Assembly (NCBI RefSeq): GCF_009707665.1
Contig: NZ_WLZW01000001.1
Coordinates: forward strand, 992,001-1,056,000
Direction: 5' to 3'
Origin: Planomicrobium sp. YIM 101495
GTDB taxonomy: Bacteria > Bacillota > Bacilli > Bacillales_A > Planococcaceae
DNA: 64,000 nucleotides
Below, one piece after another: positions 8,895 to 16,870 of this stretch (the first letter of the stretch is position 1; every line of letters starts with the position of its first letter). A program made the position numbers and the translations under genes. The notes under the pieces are model-generated. The model searched no databases, was not told where the DNA came from, and was given only the letters and a program-made list of their open reading frames with translations.

Positions 8895-9575
8895 TCAACG
8901 CTCCTTCAATACATAACCGACGCCGCGTACAGTCTGGATGTACGTCACCGTCTCGCCGGCATCGATTTTTTTGCGCAAATAGCGGATGTAGACGTCGATG
9001 ACATTGGTCTCACCGTAATAATCGAAGCCCCATACAGCATCCAGCACTTGTTCGCGCGTCAGCACCTGTCCTGGATTTCGCATGAAATAGTGGAGCAGGT
9101 CGAATTCCCGCGGAGTCAGTTCGATCTGTCTGTCGCCGCGCTTCGTTTCACGCGTCTTTTCATTCAATGTCAATTCCCCGAATGTAAACAAGCCTTCTGC
9201 CGCAGGCTTCACGGAAGAACGCAGTGCTGCGCGGATTCTCGCGAGTAGTTCTTCGATTTCAAACGGCTTGGTCACGTAATCATTCGCACCGAGGTCGAGC
9301 GCCGCTACTTTGTCTTTCACTTCGTGTTTCGCCGTCAGCAAAATGACCGGCATTTCACTGCGGCCGGAGCGGATCTGTTCCAGCACTTCAAGCCCTGTCA
9401 GCTCCGGTAGCATCCAGTCCAGCAAGACCAAGTCCCACTCCGCTTCACGGAACTGGATGAGCGCTTCGGCCCCGGTGAACGCTGTACCGGTTTCATATCC
9501 TTCAAACACGAGTTCGAGCTCAAGCATCCGCGAGATCCGCTTGTCATCTTCCACGATCAATATTCGTTCCGCCAT
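8895..9575 (-). CDS. OmpR-family response regulator (YkoG-like)
   Basis: 226 residues. Receiver domain with acidic pair E9-D10-D11, phospho-acceptor Asp53 in LVLLDWMLP, Thr in LLTAKHE and Lys in VTKPFE; then a winged-helix DNA-binding domain with TPREFDLLHYFM and the closing YIQTVRGVGYVL. First gene of the operon with the kinase and PepSY genes. A good binding-site candidate for this protein is the 11-bp array at 6803-6846; no similar array was found just upstream of its own start. Its own promoter must lie in 9576-9662. Confidence 0.93.
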   Translation of the reverse strand: MAERILIVEDDKRISRMLELELVFEGYETGTAFTGAEALIQFREAEWDLVLLDWMLPELTGLEVLEQIRSGRSEMPVILLTAKHEVKDKVAALDLGANDYVTKPFEIEELLARIRAALRSSVKPAAEGLFTFGELTLNEKTRETKRGDRQIELTPREFDLLHYFMRNPGQVLTREQVLDAVWGFDYYGETNVIDVYIRYLRKKIDAGETVTYIQTVRGVGYVLKER

Positions 9576-9662
9576 GTGGCCCCACCGTCCTTTCCATCCA
9601 TCCTATCACCTTAGTCGGCATTTTTTCAGCTATTGCTCCTCGTGTTCCAAAATTTCATCCCC

Positions 9663-9694
9663 AAAAAATAAGCGACCGCATGGGCCGCTTATTT
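9663..9694 (-). terminator. Terminator of the aldehyde dehydrogenase gene
   Basis: Stem AATAAGCG/CGCTTATT with a GC-rich loop and a T run on the minus strand; it begins inside the last codons of the dehydrogenase. Confidence 0.8.
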
Positions 9695-11080
9695 CAAAAT
9701 AGTTTTCACCCATTTCACTTTGTTGCCATATGGCGGGAACAACAAGTCCGTCGCTAACGTTGTCGATTTCTTCAAGACCGACTTCGCATGCGTGAACGTC
9801 TCGAAGCTCTTCTTTCCATGATATGCGTTCATGCCCGAAGGTCCGACGCCGCCGAATGGCAGATGGATGCTTCCGACATGTGACACCGTATCGTTGATGC
9901 AGCCGCCACCAAATGGCAGTTGCTCCAGGAAAAATTCGATCGCCCGCTCATTTTCCGAGAAGAAATAAGCGGCAAGAGGTTTCGGCAGCTTGCGGATTCT
10001 CTGGACGAGTTGCGGCAAATCGCTGTACGTCATGAGCGGGAAGACCGGTCCGAACAGTTCATCTGCCATCGAAGGGCTGCTCCATGTGATGCCGTCCAGC
10101 ACGGTCGGTTCGATATATCGGTCGGCTTTGTCGATTGTTCCGCCGTAAATGATATTGTTCCGCTCCTGTTCCACGATTCCTGCCAAGCGTTCGAGATGCT
10201 TCTCATTGACGATGCGCCCGTAATCCAGGCTTTCTTGCGCATTATCCCCGTAAAAGCTTTTGATCGATTTGATCAACAAGCGTGTGAATTCATCTTTTAC
10301 GGACTCATGGATACAAATATAGTCAGGCGCAACGCACGTTTGGCCAGTGTTCATTAATTTCCCCCAGACGATCCGTTTCGCTGCGACTTCAAGATTCGCT
10401 GTCTGATCGACGACTGCGGGACTCTTGCCGCCAAGTTCAAGTGTGATCGGCGTCAAGTTTTCCGCTGCCGCCTTCATGACCACTTTGCCGACCGGGACGC
10501 TGCCCGTGAAGAAGATGTAATCGAAAGAAGCATGAATCAGCGCAGTCACTTCTTCTTTCTCCCCTTCGACGACCCGAACATAGTGCGCCGGGAATGTCGC
10601 TTCGATCAACTGGCGCACGACCGCTGCGACGTGTGGCGTCGTTTCGGACGGCTTGACGATTGCGCAGTTGCCTCCGATGATCGCGCCGATCAACGGTTCG
10701 ATGACCAATTGGAATGGATAGTTGAACGGGCCGATGATCAACACCGAGCCGTATGGTTCATTGACGATGAAACTCTTCGCCGGTTGGAAGTGCACCGGTG
10801 TCTTCACTTGTTCCGGCACCATCCAATCGTCCAAGTTCTTCAGCATGTGACGGATGCTATCGAGGACGATGCCGATCTCGGTCGTGTATGCTTCGAACTT
10901 GCTTTTCCCGAGATCTTTCTTCAGTGCTTCCGTGATCTCTCCTTCGTACGCGCGGATCACGGCCTGCAACCTCGTCAATTGTTCTTTCCGGAATTCGGCA
11001 GACCGCGTCACACCGGTGTGATAGTAGTGACGTTGTTCCTCAATCATCCCTTCAACGTCGTTCGCAGTAAAATTCATCAT
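9689..11080 (-). CDS. Aldehyde dehydrogenase (class 3 / YwdH-like)
   Basis: NAD(P)-dependent oxidation of aldehydes to acids. The 463-residue length fits the short class-3 (fatty or aromatic aldehyde) branch. Seen: cofactor region IIGPFNYPFQL, the glycine motif FTGSVPVGK, catalytic Glu in TLELGGKSPAVV, the nucleophile Cys in MNTGQTCVAPDY, and the C-terminal FGGVGPSGMNAYHGK. ATG at 11080 follows GGAAGGAG. The Gfo/Idh/MocA oxidoreductase gene starts upstream on the same strand with only 12 bases between, so they form one transcript. Natural substrate is unknown. Confidence 0.9.
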   Translation of the reverse strand: MMNFTANDVEGMIEEQRHYYHTGVTRSAEFRKEQLTRLQAVIRAYEGEITEALKKDLGKSKFEAYTTEIGIVLDSIRHMLKNLDDWMVPEQVKTPVHFQPAKSFIVNEPYGSVLIIGPFNYPFQLVIEPLIGAIIGGNCAIVKPSETTPHVAAVVRQLIEATFPAHYVRVVEGEKEEVTALIHASFDYIFFTGSVPVGKVVMKAAAENLTPITLELGGKSPAVVDQTANLEVAAKRIVWGKLMNTGQTCVAPDYICIHESVKDEFTRLLIKSIKSFYGDNAQESLDYGRIVNEKHLERLAGIVEQERNNIIYGGTIDKADRYIEPTVLDGITWSSPSMADELFGPVFPLMTYSDLPQLVQRIRKLPKPLAAYFFSENERAIEFFLEQLPFGGGCINDTVSHVGSIHLPFGGVGPSGMNAYHGKKSFETFTHAKSVLKKSTTLATDLLFPPYGNKVKWVKTILK

Positions 11081-11092
11081 CTGTGCTCCTTC

Positions 11093-12016
11093 CTATTCAG
11101 CCAACAATTGATCGACCAAACGCTGGACGATCAGTCCTTCTTCAAATGGCACAAGCAACGTCGACAGTTCGTTCATCTCTTCGAAAATGGACGGGACCGC
11201 GGCAAATTCCGTCACTTGCACCCGTTCTTCGTTTCTTTCGGAAAGGTACAAGTCGTTCCAGTTTTCCAGCGTCAAGACACCTTGATCGCCGTATACCTTC
11301 AGTTGCAAGGATTCTTTCTGGCCGATACCGCTAAGTCCCGACAAGTGGAGTGGGATGCCTGCATTCGTCCGTCCATATGCGATGACGCCTGTTTCACACA
11401 GGTCCTGCTGCTGCGGGTACGTCACTTGGTGGTTAATCAATGTCAGGTCACCGAACATGCGATAGATCAATTGCAAGTAATGCGGGAACACTTCTCGGAT
11501 GAAACCCCCTTGCTCTCGTGAAGCGATCCACGGGTTTTTTTGCCAAGGGCGCGGCCATTCCGGGAACAGTCCTTCGAATTCTACGCGGACCACATTCCCG
11601 ATACTGCCGTTCTTGATGAGAATGACCATTTCTCGGACCGAATCCTTGTACATCAACGGGAAATGCATCGCAGTCTGTACTTGGTTCTCATCTGCCGCAA
11701 TGGTCATTTGCAGTCCGTCTTCTGCATCATGCGCCAGCGGTTTCTCACTGAAGATGTGCAAACCTGCACGTGCTGCTTGGATCGCGATTTCCGCATGGCT
11801 TGCCGGCGGTGTACCGATATACAGCCAGTCGATCCCTGAGTGGAACAATTCATCGAGCGATTCCGCAATCGGCACACCGTATGTTTCGTTCAAATAGGAC
11901 AACCGCTCCTTCTGTTCATCATACACGCCCAAAAGTACCACACTTTGCTCTTCTTCGATTTGCTTGATGATGCGTTCTCCAACAATTCCGGCACCGACCA
12001 TCCCTAATTTGATCAT
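11093..12016 (-). CDS. Gfo/Idh/MocA-family NAD(P)-dependent oxidoreductase
   Basis: 307-residue cytosolic dehydrogenase of the inositol/glucose-fructose oxidoreductase family. Seen: N-terminal Rossmann fingerprint GMVGAGIVGERI, YIGTPPASHAEIAIQAARAG and the family motif SEKPLAHD (about residue 94), followed by the C-terminal substrate domain with ASREQGGFIREVFPHYLQL. It leads a two-gene operon with the aldehyde dehydrogenase. Its sugar or cyclitol substrate cannot be read from sequence. Confidence 0.88.
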   Translation of the reverse strand: MIKLGMVGAGIVGERIIKQIEEEQSVVLLGVYDEQKERLSYLNETYGVPIAESLDELFHSGIDWLYIGTPPASHAEIAIQAARAGLHIFSEKPLAHDAEDGLQMTIAADENQVQTAMHFPLMYKDSVREMVILIKNGSIGNVVRVEFEGLFPEWPRPWQKNPWIASREQGGFIREVFPHYLQLIYRMFGDLTLINHQVTYPQQQDLCETGVIAYGRTNAGIPLHLSGLSGIGQKESLQLKVYGDQGVLTLENWNDLYLSERNEERVQVTEFAAVPSIFEEMNELSTLLVPFEEGLIVQRLVDQLLAE

Positions 12017-12068
12017 CTGTACATCCCACTTTCTAATAAGGCCTAATGGCTCAATTTTAGTTGCTATT

Positions 12069-12095
12069 GTTTACTAGTGTAACCTTCACGGGTAT
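12069..12095 (+). promoter_or_regulatory. Sigma-B-like promoter
   Basis: GTTTAC (12069-12074), 15 bases, GGGTAT (12090-12095). The known general-stress sigma-B consensus is GTTTAA-N12-15-GGGTAT, so only one of twelve bases departs. It would start RNA near 12103, about 40 bases before the small ORF. Confidence 0.6.
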
Positions 12096-12144
12096 AGGAT
12101 AGTCAAATCATTTGAATACAAATACAATCAGAGGAGGAAGTAAA

Positions 12145-12285
12145 ATGAACGAACATTCACAATGGTGGGAACCTATTTTCTCAGGACAATTGGAAGTTGG
12201 TATCGACAAGGAGAAGATGACGGACATGGACAAAGAGGATTTTCTTTATTTCCGTGGAGACACAGAAACGGACTATCATTCCTAA
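12145..12285 (+). CDS. Small acidic protein of 46 residues, unknown function
   Basis: ATG follows AGAGGAGGAAG with a 4-6 base gap, one of the best ribosome sites in the window. The product begins MNEHSQWWEP, is rich in Asp/Glu/Lys with paired tryptophans, has no membrane helix or signal, and ends ETDYHS. It sits alone between a sigma-B-like promoter and a strong terminator, so it looks like a complete monocistronic unit made under general stress. No homologue is recognised. Confidence 0.65.
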   Translation: MNEHSQWWEPIFSGQLEVGIDKEKMTDMDKEDFLYFRGDTETDYHS

Positions 12286-12326
12286 ATGGAGGATGTGTTT
12301 GTCTCTCGTCCAAACAGTACATAACG

Positions 12327-12364
12327 AACGCCTTTTGCAGTCACTTGCAGGAAGGCGTTTTTGT
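12327..12364 (+). terminator. Terminator of the 46-residue ORF
   Basis: Perfect 8-bp stem AACGCCTT/AAGGCGTT around a loop with a TGCA pair, followed by TTTTTG. Confidence 0.85.
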
Positions 12365-12438
12365 TTGGTTCAACTTGAATGTCCGTTGCGACCAGGGTAA
12401 AAATTGACTAAACTTGATAGTAGAAATGAGGTGGCGAT

Positions 12439-13152
12439 ATGCTCAAAAGAGGATTGGCGTTCGCTCTCCTATGGCTCGTCCTTGCGGGATGTACATTGGA
12501 GACGACTGTCGAAGAGAAAGAGCTGCAGGAAGTCGAAGTCTTGTCGGTCATTGATGGGGACACGATCCGCATCGATTACGAAGGGGAATCGACGACTGTC
12601 CGTTATTTGCTCATCGATACACCGGAGACCAACCATCCGAGTCTAGGCGAACAACCGCTCGGGAAGGAAGCGACAGAAACGAACCGGGAGCTGCTCGCAT
12701 CCGGCACCGTGTCGATCGAGTTCGATGAAGGCGGACGATTCGATGATTACGACCGTCTGCTTGCTTACATATATGTCGACGGAGAGAGCGTACAAGAACA
12801 ATTGCTGGAACAAGGGCTCGCGCGTGTAGCGTATGTGTTCGAACCGAATACACGCTATGAAGATGAATTCAAAGACGCCGAACAACGCGCACGTGACGAA
12901 TCACTCGGCGTCTGGCAATACGACGGCTATGCGACCGATCGCGGATTCAGAGCAGATGCATACGGCGGCGCGACAGCCGAGTCCGAGGAAGCTGACGGGG
13001 ATTGCGCGATCAAAGGCAACATCAACCGGAACGGCGATAAAATCTATCACCTTCCTTCTGATTCTTCCTACGCCCAGACCAATCCGGAAGAGTGGTTCTG
13101 TACGGAACAGGAAGCTCAGGATGCCGGTTTCCGCGGAGTTGGCAGCCGATGA
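12439..13152 (+). CDS. Thermonuclease-family lipoprotein with C-terminal cysteine domain
   Basis: 237 residues. Signal peptide with lipobox LAGC (Cys18), then a staphylococcal-nuclease fold cleaving DNA/RNA outside the membrane: SVIDGDTIRI, RYLLIDTPET (equivalents of Arg35, Asp40 and Glu43 of S. aureus Nuc) and DYDRLLAYIY (equivalent of Arg87). All catalytic positions are kept. The C-terminal 50 residues (DCAIKGNINRNGDKIYHLP ... WFCTEQEAQDAGFR) are a small two-cysteine module often attached to such nucleases. ATG follows GAGGTGG. No terminator lies between it and the tRNA promoter. Confidence 0.9.
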   Translation: MLKRGLAFALLWLVLAGCTLETTVEEKELQEVEVLSVIDGDTIRIDYEGESTTVRYLLIDTPETNHPSLGEQPLGKEATETNRELLASGTVSIEFDEGGRFDDYDRLLAYIYVDGESVQEQLLEQGLARVAYVFEPNTRYEDEFKDAEQRARDESLGVWQYDGYATDRGFRADAYGGATAESEEADGDCAIKGNINRNGDKIYHLPSDSSYAQTNPEEWFCTEQEAQDAGFRGVGSR

Positions 13153-13162
13153 AAAAATAGTG

Positions 13163-13192
13163 TTGACTTTCTCTATAGACCCGTCCTATAAT
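13163..13192 (+). promoter_or_regulatory. Promoter of tRNA-Val
   Basis: TTGACT (13163-13168), 18 bases, TATAAT (13187-13192), placed 22 bases ahead of the tRNA. Confidence 0.75.
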
Positions 13193-13214
13193 AGAACTTG
13201 TCCGATAGAGACGC

Positions 13215-13287
13215 GATTCCTTAGCTCAGCTGGGAGAGCGCTACCTTGACAGGGTAGAGGTCGCTGGTTCGAACCCAGTAGGAATCA
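13215..13287 (+). tRNA. tRNA-Val (anticodon GAC)
   Basis: Full cloverleaf by eye: acceptor GATTCCT/AGGAATC with discriminator A, D arm with GCTC/GAGC, anticodon stem CTACC/GGTAG with loop TTGACAG (anticodon GAC), T arm GCTGG-TTCGAAC-CCAGT. The CCA end is not encoded. It is a single tRNA gene, not part of a cluster. Confidence 0.95.
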
Positions 13288-13335
13288 TTGGGTGCCAAAC
13301 CCTCTAAAACCTTTAGGAACAGAGGTTTTACGTAC

Positions 13336-13367
13336 GAGGTCACTTCTTTTGAAGTGGCCTCTTTTAT
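13336..13367 (+). terminator. Terminator of the tRNA-Val transcript
   Basis: GAGGTCACTTC/GAAGTGGCCTC stem (one wobble) with a TTTT loop and a T run. A weaker AAAACCT/AGGTTTT hairpin lies just before it (about 13306-13329). Confidence 0.85.
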
Positions 13368-13456
13368 TTGGTCTTTTTCTGATGGATGTAACGGATGTGT
13401 GACCATTACTTCCGCAGAAACACAGCCCGTCCATTTGTCGATACAGTTCGGAGCGC

Positions 13457-13505
13457 ACAGCATCCCCCGCTTCCCCCCTAAAGGTGAGCGGGGGGTTCGT
13501 GCTGT
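13457..13505 (+). other. GC-rich nested hairpin in a geneless stretch
   Basis: Within 13288-13632, which has no gene apart from the terminator, ACAGCA/TGCTGT (outer) and CCCCCGCT/AGCGGGGG (inner) form one long stem around a C-rich loop. Poly-C tracts continue to about 13548. Function unknown. Confidence 0.55.
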
Positions 13506-13632
13506 CAATCATAACTCCCCCCCTTTTTGACAAATAAGTTTCCCCCCTTCTGCGATATCAGTACTATCTTCCAATGTTCCATTGTAATATTGAAGGAGAT
13601 CATTACACTTTTTTCAGAAAAGAGGCGCCGTC

Positions 13633-16600
13633 GTGAAAAAGATTTTATCAGTCCTAGCGATTATTTCATTTATCTTCATCCTTCCATGGATCATTTGGCA
13701 GTTTCAAGGAAGCACTACACTAGATGTCGGCATCTTGGATAAGACGGTACCGACGGAAAACTACCGGGAACATCACGGCTTGACATGGATTTTGAATCAC
13801 GGGAAATACGAGCAGGAAGATGGCAGTATTTATCGGAAAGAAACCGACTATTACGGCTTCCATTCTGACGAAGAACAGGACTCATATGAGGTGACTGAAA
13901 TTTCTTCTTCCAAAGCGTCGTATGATTTACTGTATGTCGCAGATACATATGGGGTCTATGAAGAGGATTTGAGCTGGACGGAAGGCACAATGGGAGACAG
14001 TGCTCCTGAACTAGTCTACGGCGGCACGACCATGGAAGATTGGGAATCGATCACTTCGCACGTCGACAGAGGCGCGGACATGGTGGTTGAATTCAATGCG
14101 TTCTCTTCACCGACTGCTCCTGAAGTAAGAGAAGAAATGACAGAATATCTAGGACTCGAGTGGACTGGGTGGAGTGGCCGTTACTTCGGCAAACTCGAGC
14201 TTGAAAGCGACTTAGTTCCTGACTGGATCGTCGCGCGCTATGAGCAATCAGGAAATACGTGGCAATTCGAAGGGGAGGGATTCGTCCTGGTGCATGACTT
14301 GGAAGAGAAAATCGTTGTTCTTTCCGAAGAACAGGGAGATGTCGGATCGCTGGGCATCCGGCTTGTGTTCAACGAAACCGGGAACGAGCGTTTCGAATTG
14401 ACCGGCTCCCCCGCTTTCCACTATTGGTTCGATATCAACTTGCCGACCGATGCTTCAACTACACTGGCAGACTACGATTGGGATTTGACGGACCAAGGCG
14501 CAGCAGCGCTTGAAGAGAACGGGATTCCCCGCTCCTTCCCTGCCATCGTCCACAGCCAGAAAGCTGCAGCGGACGTGTATTACTTCGCCGGCGATTTCGT
14601 CGATATCAGCAAAATGCCGGCCGTTCACCAATATTCCGGGTATGCGAACGTTTTGTCATGGCTCTCTTCATTGATACCGGATTCCGAAACGGCCTTCTAT
14701 TGGAAAACGTACGTACCAGTCATGCAGCATATCCTGGAACAGGCTGAAGAAAAACGAAACACAGCAACAGAAAAATCACCGCAAGCAACTTACGAAGACT
14801 TGCATTACCCATCACGCGTCGCTGGGAATGACTTCGAAATTTACCGCGATGGCGAATGGGAAAAAGTGAAAATCAAAGGCGTCAACATGGGGATGGCCAA
14901 GCCCGGGACATTTCCCGGAGAAGCTGCTATTACCAAAGATGAATATGAGCGCTGGTTCCAGCAGATCAGCGACATGAATGCTAACTCATTCCGTGTGTAT
15001 ACATTGCACCCGCCTGGCTTCTACCGTGCACTTGAACGATTCAATGCTACTGCCGAAGAGCCATTATACCTCTTCCACGGCGTCTGGATTGAAGAAGAGC
15101 CGTTAGCTGAAGAATTGGATGCCTTCCACGAGCCGACAATGCAAGCCTTTCAAGATGAGATGCGCCGCCTCGCTGACGTCATCCATGGCAATGCCGTCGT
15201 CGAACAACGTCCCGGCCATGCTTACGGCACGTACACTGCGGATATCTCTCCCTATGTGATCGGCTGGATCCTTGGTGTTGAATGGTATCCATTTATGGTC
15301 GATGAGATGGAACGTCTCTATCCGGACCTTGGCGATTATGATGGAGAATATGTCTTCTCCGAAGGAGCGACCCCGATGGAGCATTGGGTGGCTCTGCAAA
15401 TGGATCTGATCGCCGCGTACGAAGTGGATAATTACAACAGTATGCGGCCGACAAGTTTTACGAACTGGGTCACAACCGACAACTTGGACCACCCTGCTGA
15501 ACCGAGCGATCAAGAAGATTTGGCGATAGTGGACCCGAACCACATCAAGTTGAAAGGTGCACTTCGAGAAGCAGGTATGTTCGCTTCCTATCACGTCTAT
15601 CCTTATTATCCTGATTTCCTGAACCTGGAACCTGGCTACACAGAATTCATAGATCACCGCGGGGAACGGAATAATTACGCCGGCTACTTGCGTGACTTGA
15701 ACGAATCACATGATTTGCCGTTATTGATCGCAGAGTTCGGTGTTCCCGGATCGCGCGGCAAAACGCATGAAAATCCGTTCGGGTGGAACCAAGGCTTCAT
15801 TTCCGAAACAGAGCAAGGAGATATCGCTGTTCGGCTCTACGAAGATATGATGGCGGAAGACATGCTTGGTGGACTGGTCTTCACGTGGCAAGACGAGTGG
15901 TTCAAGCGCACATGGAACACGATGGATTACGACAATCCCGACCGCCGACCGTTCTGGTCGAACGCCCAGACGAACGAGCAGCAGTTCGGTGTTTTAAGTT
16001 TTGACCGCCATAAAGTGAAGGTCAATGGGGTCGATGACTGGGAAGCCGGCGAAGAACTGTTGGAGAAGCAAGACGGGAATATCCAATCAATCATGATGGA
16101 TCATGATGAACGATACTTGTACGTGAAAGCTCAATTCGCTAAAGATGCCCGCGACTGGTGGGACGAACAACGGTTTAATCTGTACTTTTCCTTACGGAAT
16201 GATGCCGGCGTCGAAGTGGCGACCGGTCCAGATACGACTGGGCGAGCGGATTTTCATCTCGCCATCCGTAACAAAGAGGATGCCCGCCTGCTGGTCGCCG
16301 GGGATTATGATACGTTCTATTACGATTACGTCGAACGGCTCGAACTGATGGAACCATCCAAGGAAGTGATCGAGGATGTCTTCCATCCGATCCGTCTCGC
16401 CTTGAACAAAGAAATTGTGCGGCCGGACACTGGGGAAATTCTTCCTTTCTCTTTTTACGAGACGGGAGTCATGCAGTTCGGCATCGCCGATCCTGCATCG
16501 GAATCCTACGATTCGCTCAATGACTGGTTTTACTCACCGGAAACTGGCGTCTTGGAAATCCGCATTCCATGGATGCTCTTGAACGCGAAAGACCCAAGCC

Positions 16601-16824
16601 AGCTTGAGTTCGTTGGCAATTTGCAAGAAGGCGGTCTCGAAGACGCAATTACGGTTGAGAACATCCGCATCGCTGCGACAATGACCGATGATGACGGCCA
16701 ATTGACCGACTCCTTCGCAAATACCGCGGCCTATAGCTGGGAACAGTGGGATTTGCCTGAACACGAAGAACGGCTGAAACAATCCTATTACATTTTGCAG
16801 GATTTCTTTAAAGACATCCAATAA
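13633..16824 (+). CDS. Large membrane-anchored glycoside-hydrolase-like protein
   Basis: 1063 residues, GTG start behind GAGG at 7 bases. Layout: N-terminal membrane helix (about 4-23) exposing the rest outside; residues about 40-340 form an alpha/beta region that may resemble a glutamine-amidotransferase-like or trimerisation fold; about 405-800 look like a clan-A TIM barrel opening VKIKGVNMGMAKPG, with candidate acid/base Glu550 (GWILGVEW) and nucleophile Glu701 (LLIAEFGVPGS); about 825-1050 resemble a CBM9/DOMON beta sandwich. The usual Asn before the acid/base is Val here. It faces a GT2 synthase and HEAT protein across one shared terminator, so it may trim or modify that polysaccharide. 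Exact family and substrate are unknown. Confidence 0.7.
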   Translation: MKKILSVLAIISFIFILPWIIWQFQGSTTLDVGILDKTVPTENYREHHGLTWILNHGKYEQEDGSIYRKETDYYGFHSDEEQDSYEVTEISSSKASYDLLYVADTYGVYEEDLSWTEGTMGDSAPELVYGGTTMEDWESITSHVDRGADMVVEFNAFSSPTAPEVREEMTEYLGLEWTGWSGRYFGKLELESDLVPDWIVARYEQSGNTWQFEGEGFVLVHDLEEKIVVLSEEQGDVGSLGIRLVFNETGNERFELTGSPAFHYWFDINLPTDASTTLADYDWDLTDQGAAALEENGIPRSFPAIVHSQKAAADVYYFAGDFVDISKMPAVHQYSGYANVLSWLSSLIPDSETAFYWKTYVPVMQHILEQAEEKRNTATEKSPQATYEDLHYPSRVAGNDFEIYRDGEWEKVKIKGVNMGMAKPGTFPGEAAITKDEYERWFQQISDMNANSFRVYTLHPPGFYRALERFNATAEEPLYLFHGVWIEEEPLAEELDAFHEPTMQAFQDEMRRLADVIHGNAVVEQRPGHAYGTYTADISPYVIGWILGVEWYPFMVDEMERLYPDLGDYDGEYVFSEGATPMEHWVALQMDLIAAYEVDNYNSMRPTSFTNWVTTDNLDHPAEPSDQEDLAIVDPNHIKLKGALREAGMFASYHVYPYYPDFLNLEPGYTEFIDHRGERNNYAGYLRDLNESHDLPLLIAEFGVPGSRGKTHENPFGWNQGFISETEQGDIAVRLYEDMMAEDMLGGLVFTWQDEWFKRTWNTMDYDNPDRRPFWSNAQTNEQQFGVLSFDRHKVKVNGVDDWEAGEELLEKQDGNIQSIMMDHDERYLYVKAQFAKDARDWWDEQRFNLYFSLRNDAGVEVATGPDTTGRADFHLAIRNKEDARLLVAGDYDTFYYDYVERLELMEPSKEVIEDVFHPIRLALNKEIVRPDTGEILPFSFYETGVMQFGIADPASESYDSLNDWFYSPETGVLEIRIPWMLLNAKDPSQLEFVGNLQEGGLEDAITVENIRIAATMTDDDGQLTDSFANTAAYSWEQWDLPEHEERLKQSYYILQDFFKDIQ

Positions 16825-16866
16825 AAAACTGGCCAGTCCGCTTAATACGCGTACTGGCCAGTTTTT
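16824..16866. terminator. Bidirectional terminator between glycosidase and GT2 genes
   Basis: Perfect 14-bp stem AAAAACTGGCCAGT/ACTGGCCAGTTTTT with a 15-base loop, serving both convergent genes. Confidence 0.92.
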
Positions 16867-16870
16867 CATT

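Noticed and set aside
10532-11521. 329-codon plus-strand frame across the dehydrogenase genes
   Set aside because: Antisense shadow of two clear genes; Cys/His/Arg-rich pattern typical of reverse frames.
13215-13287. tRNA-Val as an integration site for the 13-23 kb region
   Set aside because: No copy of the tRNA 3' end further right and no integrase seen.
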